A DNA stretch of 64,000 nt from the NCBI GenBank assembly GCA_022767285.1, contig JALENY010000010.1, positions 62,001-126,000 of the forward strand, given 5' to 3'. The first letter of the stretch is position 1, and each line of letters begins with the position of its first letter. The notes under the pieces are model-generated. The model was not told where the DNA came from. It saw nothing but the letters and a program-made list of their open reading frames with translations, and ran no database searches. Below, one piece after another: positions 63,036 through 64,000 of the stretch. Source of the stretch: Lachnospiraceae bacterium (GTDB taxonomy: Bacteria; Bacillota; Clostridia; Lachnospirales; Lachnospiraceae). Position numbers and translations under genes: made by a program.

Positions 63036-64000
63036 ATCCTCCGGGTTATCTCTATGCATTGTCTTATGTGTTCTGCAGTTATCTTATTTATGTGTTCGTT
63101 AAATCGTCTCTGTTTAAAATCGGGAGAAAGTGGCTCACGATACTGTTTTCTTTTTTGATTGTCTTTTGGATGATCGTGTCAGACGGGGTCGCAAAATGGC
63201 TTTTCTGGCCCTGCATGATGGTGACAGTTCTGTTGATTTTTTCATTGCTTTATCTTGGCTTTCAGTTTGACAAAAAAGTTGCTGTCTACTATGCGGCTCA
63301 GGTGTTTGTCCTGGGAGAGGGATGCGCTTCCCTCGAGTGGCAGATGATGTATTATCTGGATAAGATGAATGAGATGAGTCATGCGGTATTGCTCGTGGTG
63401 GGATCACTGATGTATCTGATTATTTACACGATTGTGTATTGGGTAGAAAAAAAGGTACACCGGCGGGACCTGGAATTGGAGCTGACGAGAAAACAGATCG
63501 CCAGCGTATGTGTCATTGCTTTTGTTATTTTCTGCCTGAGCAATTTGAGTTATGTGTCCATAGAGACGCCGTTTTCCGTGAATAGCCCGTCACAGATCTT
63601 CAATATTCATTCCTGGGTGGATATCGGTGGAATTGCGATCCTGATTGCCTATCATGTGATGATCAGTGAAGTGCAGGCCCGGGTTGAGATGGAAAACATG
63701 CAGAGTATCATGGAAATGCAATATAATAATTACATTATTTCCGAGCAGAGCATGGACATCGTAAATCAGAAATACCATGATCTGAAACATCAGATTGCTC
63801 TTCTTCGCATGGAGTTCGGTACGAAAGAGGGTCTGGAATATCTGAAAGAAATGCAGAACCAGATCGAGGTCTATGAGACGCTGAACAAAACGGGAAACCG
63901 TATTCTGGATGCCATACTGACAAGTAAAAGCATCTACTGTCAGAATCAGCATATTAAGCTCAACTGTATTGCGGATGGGGCGGCGCTGGCATTTATGGAT
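63032..64000 (+). CDS. GHKL-type sensor histidine kinase, cut by the window edge
   Basis: Partial: 323 codons to the window end without a stop. About six N-terminal membrane segments are followed by a coiled-coil linker and a DHp helix with the phosphoacceptor His249 in YHDLKHQIALLRM. The ATP-binding GHKL domain lies mostly beyond the window. The topology is like AgrC/BlpH, which sense peptides, but the ligand is unknown. It overlaps the response regulator by four bases (ATGA), so the pair is translated together. Confidence 0.92.
   Translation, partial: MNPPGYLYALSYVFCSYLIYVFVKSSLFKIGRKWLTILFSFLIVFWMIVSDGVAKWLFWPCMMVTVLLIFSLLYLGFQFDKKVAVYYAAQVFVLGEGCASLEWQMMYYLDKMNEMSHAVLLVVGSLMYLIIYTIVYWVEKKVHRRDLELELTRKQIASVCVIAFVIFCLSNLSYVSIETPFSVNSPSQIFNIHSWVDIGGIAILIAYHVMISEVQARVEMENMQSIMEMQYNNYIISEQSMDIVNQKYHDLKHQIALLRMEFGTKEGLEYLKEMQNQIEVYETLNKTGNRILDAILTSKSIYCQNQHIKLNCIADGAALAFMD

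Overview
The window reads as chromosome of a low-to-mid GC, anaerobic, spore-forming Firmicute, most likely a member of the Lachnospiraceae (Clostridia). The reasons are the gene families and their order: an intact sporulation sigma factor of the SigK type, CodY, HrcA with CIRCE operators, the order ireB-ruvX-yrzB-rnj-ylbF-mltG-trmR-trhP, the order comM-dprA-topA-codY, strong AGGAGG ribosome binding sites with frequent TTG and GTG starts, and tRNA genes without an encoded CCA. No species can be named from the sequence alone. There is no prophage, CRISPR array or intact transposon. Most genes are on the + strand.

Layout. 1-3.5 kb is accessory: a putative PD-(D/E)XK-like protein, a small Nif11-like protein, a small helical protein, and the broken 3' part of a large MnxG-like multicopper oxidase. 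3.5-8.5 kb: an XdhC-type protein, uvrB, and an NfeD plus SPFH membrane pair. 8.7-13.8 kb: the heat shock operon hrcA-grpE-dnaK-dnaJ behind a CIRCE operator. 13.8-20.6 kb: an AEC permease, prmA, rsmE, truA, a cysteine desulfurase with thiI, and an HPr-like protein lacking the active histidine. 20.7-27.8 kb: mtaB and a cluster like Bacillus yrzL-yrrK-yrzB-yrrL-yrrM-yrrO, including trmR and trhP for wobble-uridine modification. 27.9-31.9 kb: sigK and a secreted SLH-type 5'-nucleotidase lying between two relics of an IS1380-like transposase start.

31.9-42.6 kb: comM, dprA, topA, codY, a second CIRCE operator with groES-groEL, a DUF6106 membrane protein, guaB and an amidase. 42.7-47.8 kb: a YtrA-like GntR/ABC operon on the minus strand, pepF and a nitroreductase. 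47.9-50.9 kb: two identical tRNA-Gly genes and an ECF-type cobalt/nickel transporter (cbiM-cbiQ-cbiO). 50.9-53.2 kb: a ZTP (pfl) riboswitch before a stand-alone IMP cyclohydrolase and a stand-alone AICAR transformylase, which together replace bifunctional PurH. 53.3-55.6 kb: a MATE transporter, an acyltransferase-like membrane protein and a tRNA-Leu. 55.8-62.0 kb: carA-carB-uppP and carbamate kinase. The end holds a LytTR response regulator and the start of its GHKL sensor kinase, cut by the window edge.

Working together: the two HrcA/CIRCE units co-regulate chaperones; purO-purH2 and guaB make and use IMP; carAB and arcC share carbamoyl phosphate; the desulfurase and ThiI supply sulfur for tRNA thiolation; trmR, trhP, mtaB, truA and rsmE form a broad RNA-modification set. 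The most unusual material is the accessory 5' region, the scarred 5'-nucleotidase locus, and several structured leaders (uvrB, groES, the nitroreductase, cbiM).
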